NCBI GenBank assembly: GCA_949290055.1
Contig: CASEQJ010000025.1
Coordinates: 1 to 33,313, forward strand
DNA: 33,313 nt
Direction: 5' to 3'
Source of the DNA: an uncultured Olsenella sp.
Lineage (GTDB): Bacteria; Actinomycetota; Coriobacteriia; Coriobacteriales; Atopobiaceae
Shown here: in pieces, positions 32,621 through 33,313 of the stretch
How positions within the stretch are numbered: position 1 is the first letter of the stretch
How the letters are laid out: each line of letters starts with the position of its first letter
Translations under genes and position numbers: made by a program
Notes under the pieces: generated by a model
Seen by the model: the letters and a program-made list of their open reading frames with translations, nothing else
What the model was told of the DNA's origin: nothing
Databases searched by the model: none

Positions 32621-33017
32621 TGCCAGCAGAATCGAGAGCGTGACCCAGATTCCGGGAATCTTCGCCGCGCACGCGACCAACGCCGCGGCGGGGACCGGCT
32701 GCACCGTCATAGTCTGCCCCAACGGCGCCACGGGCGGCGTCGACGTGCGAGGCGGCGCCCCCGCGACGCGCGAGACCGACCTGCTGCGTCCCGAGGAGAC
32801 CGTCGAGGAGCTCCACGCCGTCGTGCTCTCCGGAGGAAGCGCGTTCGGCCTCGCCGCCTCGTGCGGCGTCGCCGAGGAGCTCGAGAGGCGCGGCTACGGC
32901 CTCGGCGTGGGCGTCGTGCGCGTACCCATCGTCTCCGGCGCCTGCCTCTTCGACCTCGCCTGCGGCGACGCGCACGTGCGCCCGACCGCCGAGGACGGTC
33001 GCGTCGCCTGCGCGGCG
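32613..33017 (+). CDS. S58-family peptidase (DmpA/P1-like), truncated at a sequence junction
   Basis: About 135 residues resemble the N-terminal part of S58 peptidases, which are self-cleaving N-terminal-nucleophile aminopeptidases: VDVRGGAPATRETDLL, HAVVLSGGSAFGLAA, RVPIVSGACLFDLACGD and VRPTAEDGRVAC. The nucleophile and the beta-chain that follow in this family are absent. After about 33017 the frame stays open to the window end but is the antisense of an amylosucrase-like gene, so it does not code for this protein. ATG 32613 has GGAGG upstream and overlaps the maf stop by 8 bp. The true 3' half must lie elsewhere. The break position is uncertain by about 15 bp because both genes read sensibly across GTCGCCTGCGCGGCG. 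Confidence 0.85.
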
Positions 33018-33313
33018 GACGATCCACAGAATCGAGGTGTCGCTGTAGTCCTTCGTGTGCACCTCGGCCTCGGCGCTAAAGACCGGCTCGGTGCGGCGGA
33101 TGCGCTCGAGCTGCTGCAGGGCGTCGAAGATGCGCTGCTGGACGGTGCCCTTACTTGCGATGTTCTCGGCCAGGCTCCAGTCGAAGGTGCCGCGGTGGAT
33201 ATAGCGGGAGTCCTCGACCTTCTCGGGGTCCTCCTTATAGGTGTAGTCGTTCACCTGCCCGACCTCGTCGCCGCTGTAGATGATGGGCAGTCCCGACTGC
33301 GTGAACATGTAGG
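33010..33313 (-). CDS. Amylosucrase-like GH13 fragment, both ends missing
   Basis: Read on the minus strand, 100 residues resemble the C-terminal side of the catalytic barrel of amylosucrase and related sucrose-active GH13 enzymes. Key motifs are GLPIIYSGDEVGQVNDY, then DSRYIHRGTFDW, an IRRTEPVF segment and SILWIVRR. The start lies beyond the window. The frame continues formally to 32595, but after the RR at about 33012 it is antisense to the S58 gene, so the C-terminal domain is missing. Compared with the rest of the window it uses AT-richer codons and contains five GATG tetranucleotides within 290 bases, a word that is rare before. I regard it as foreign to the flanking sequence. Confidence 0.8.

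Overview
The window is very GC-rich with an actinobacterial look. The complete aromatic cluster, the mre/rod cell-shape cluster and the protein sequences most resemble the Coriobacteriia (Olsenella/Atopobium-like). That placement is my inference from sequence style, not a database result. Coding density is high, genes often overlap or sit a few bases apart, and GTG/TTG starts are common.

Region 1 (1-14.7 kb, minus strand). A rod-shape/elongasome operon reads cyclophilin - TPR membrane protein - mreB - mreC - mreD - mrdA(PBP2) - rodA - DUF697-like protein (cut by the window start). Upstream of it on the same strand lies a second unit: a CtpE-like P-type ATPase overlapping acnA (aconitase), then a zinc-ribbon membrane protein. 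A tRNA-Arg(CCG) with encoded CCA precedes the ATPase.

Region 2 (15.0-24.5 kb, plus strand). Aromatic biosynthesis reads aroF - tyrA - aroB - aroA - aroC - pheA - aroE/aroK fusion - PTS-EIIB/aroQ fusion. Together these encode all seven steps from PEP plus erythrose-4-phosphate to chorismate, and the committed steps to phenylalanine and tyrosine. The last gene joins a PTS enzyme IIB domain, with its phosphocysteine motif intact, to a type II 3-dehydroquinase; this is the most unusual protein in the window. The 340-bp aroC-pheA gap holds a nested palindromic, probably RNA-structured element.

Region 3 (24.5-33.0 kb). A 5-formyl-THF cyclo-ligase (minus) is divergent from trpS. trpS converges on an ornithine carbamoyltransferase (minus) across an 18-bp perfect stem-loop. 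Then come ppk1 overlapping an RlmCD/RumA-type rRNA methyltransferase, a 400-bp non-coding block with seven copies of a 24-bp motif mostly at 31-bp period, a monocluster ferredoxin with its own promoter and terminator, maf, and the 5' part of an S58 peptidase.

Region 4 (about 33.01 kb to the end). The S58 reading frame meets an antisense amylosucrase-like (GH13) fragment at a sharp junction. Across the genome segment the tetranucleotide CATC/GATG looks depleted, with Ile codons after C written ATT/ATA rather than ATC. The last 300 bases carry five GATG, so this end probably comes from a different sequence (assembly chimera or rearrangement).
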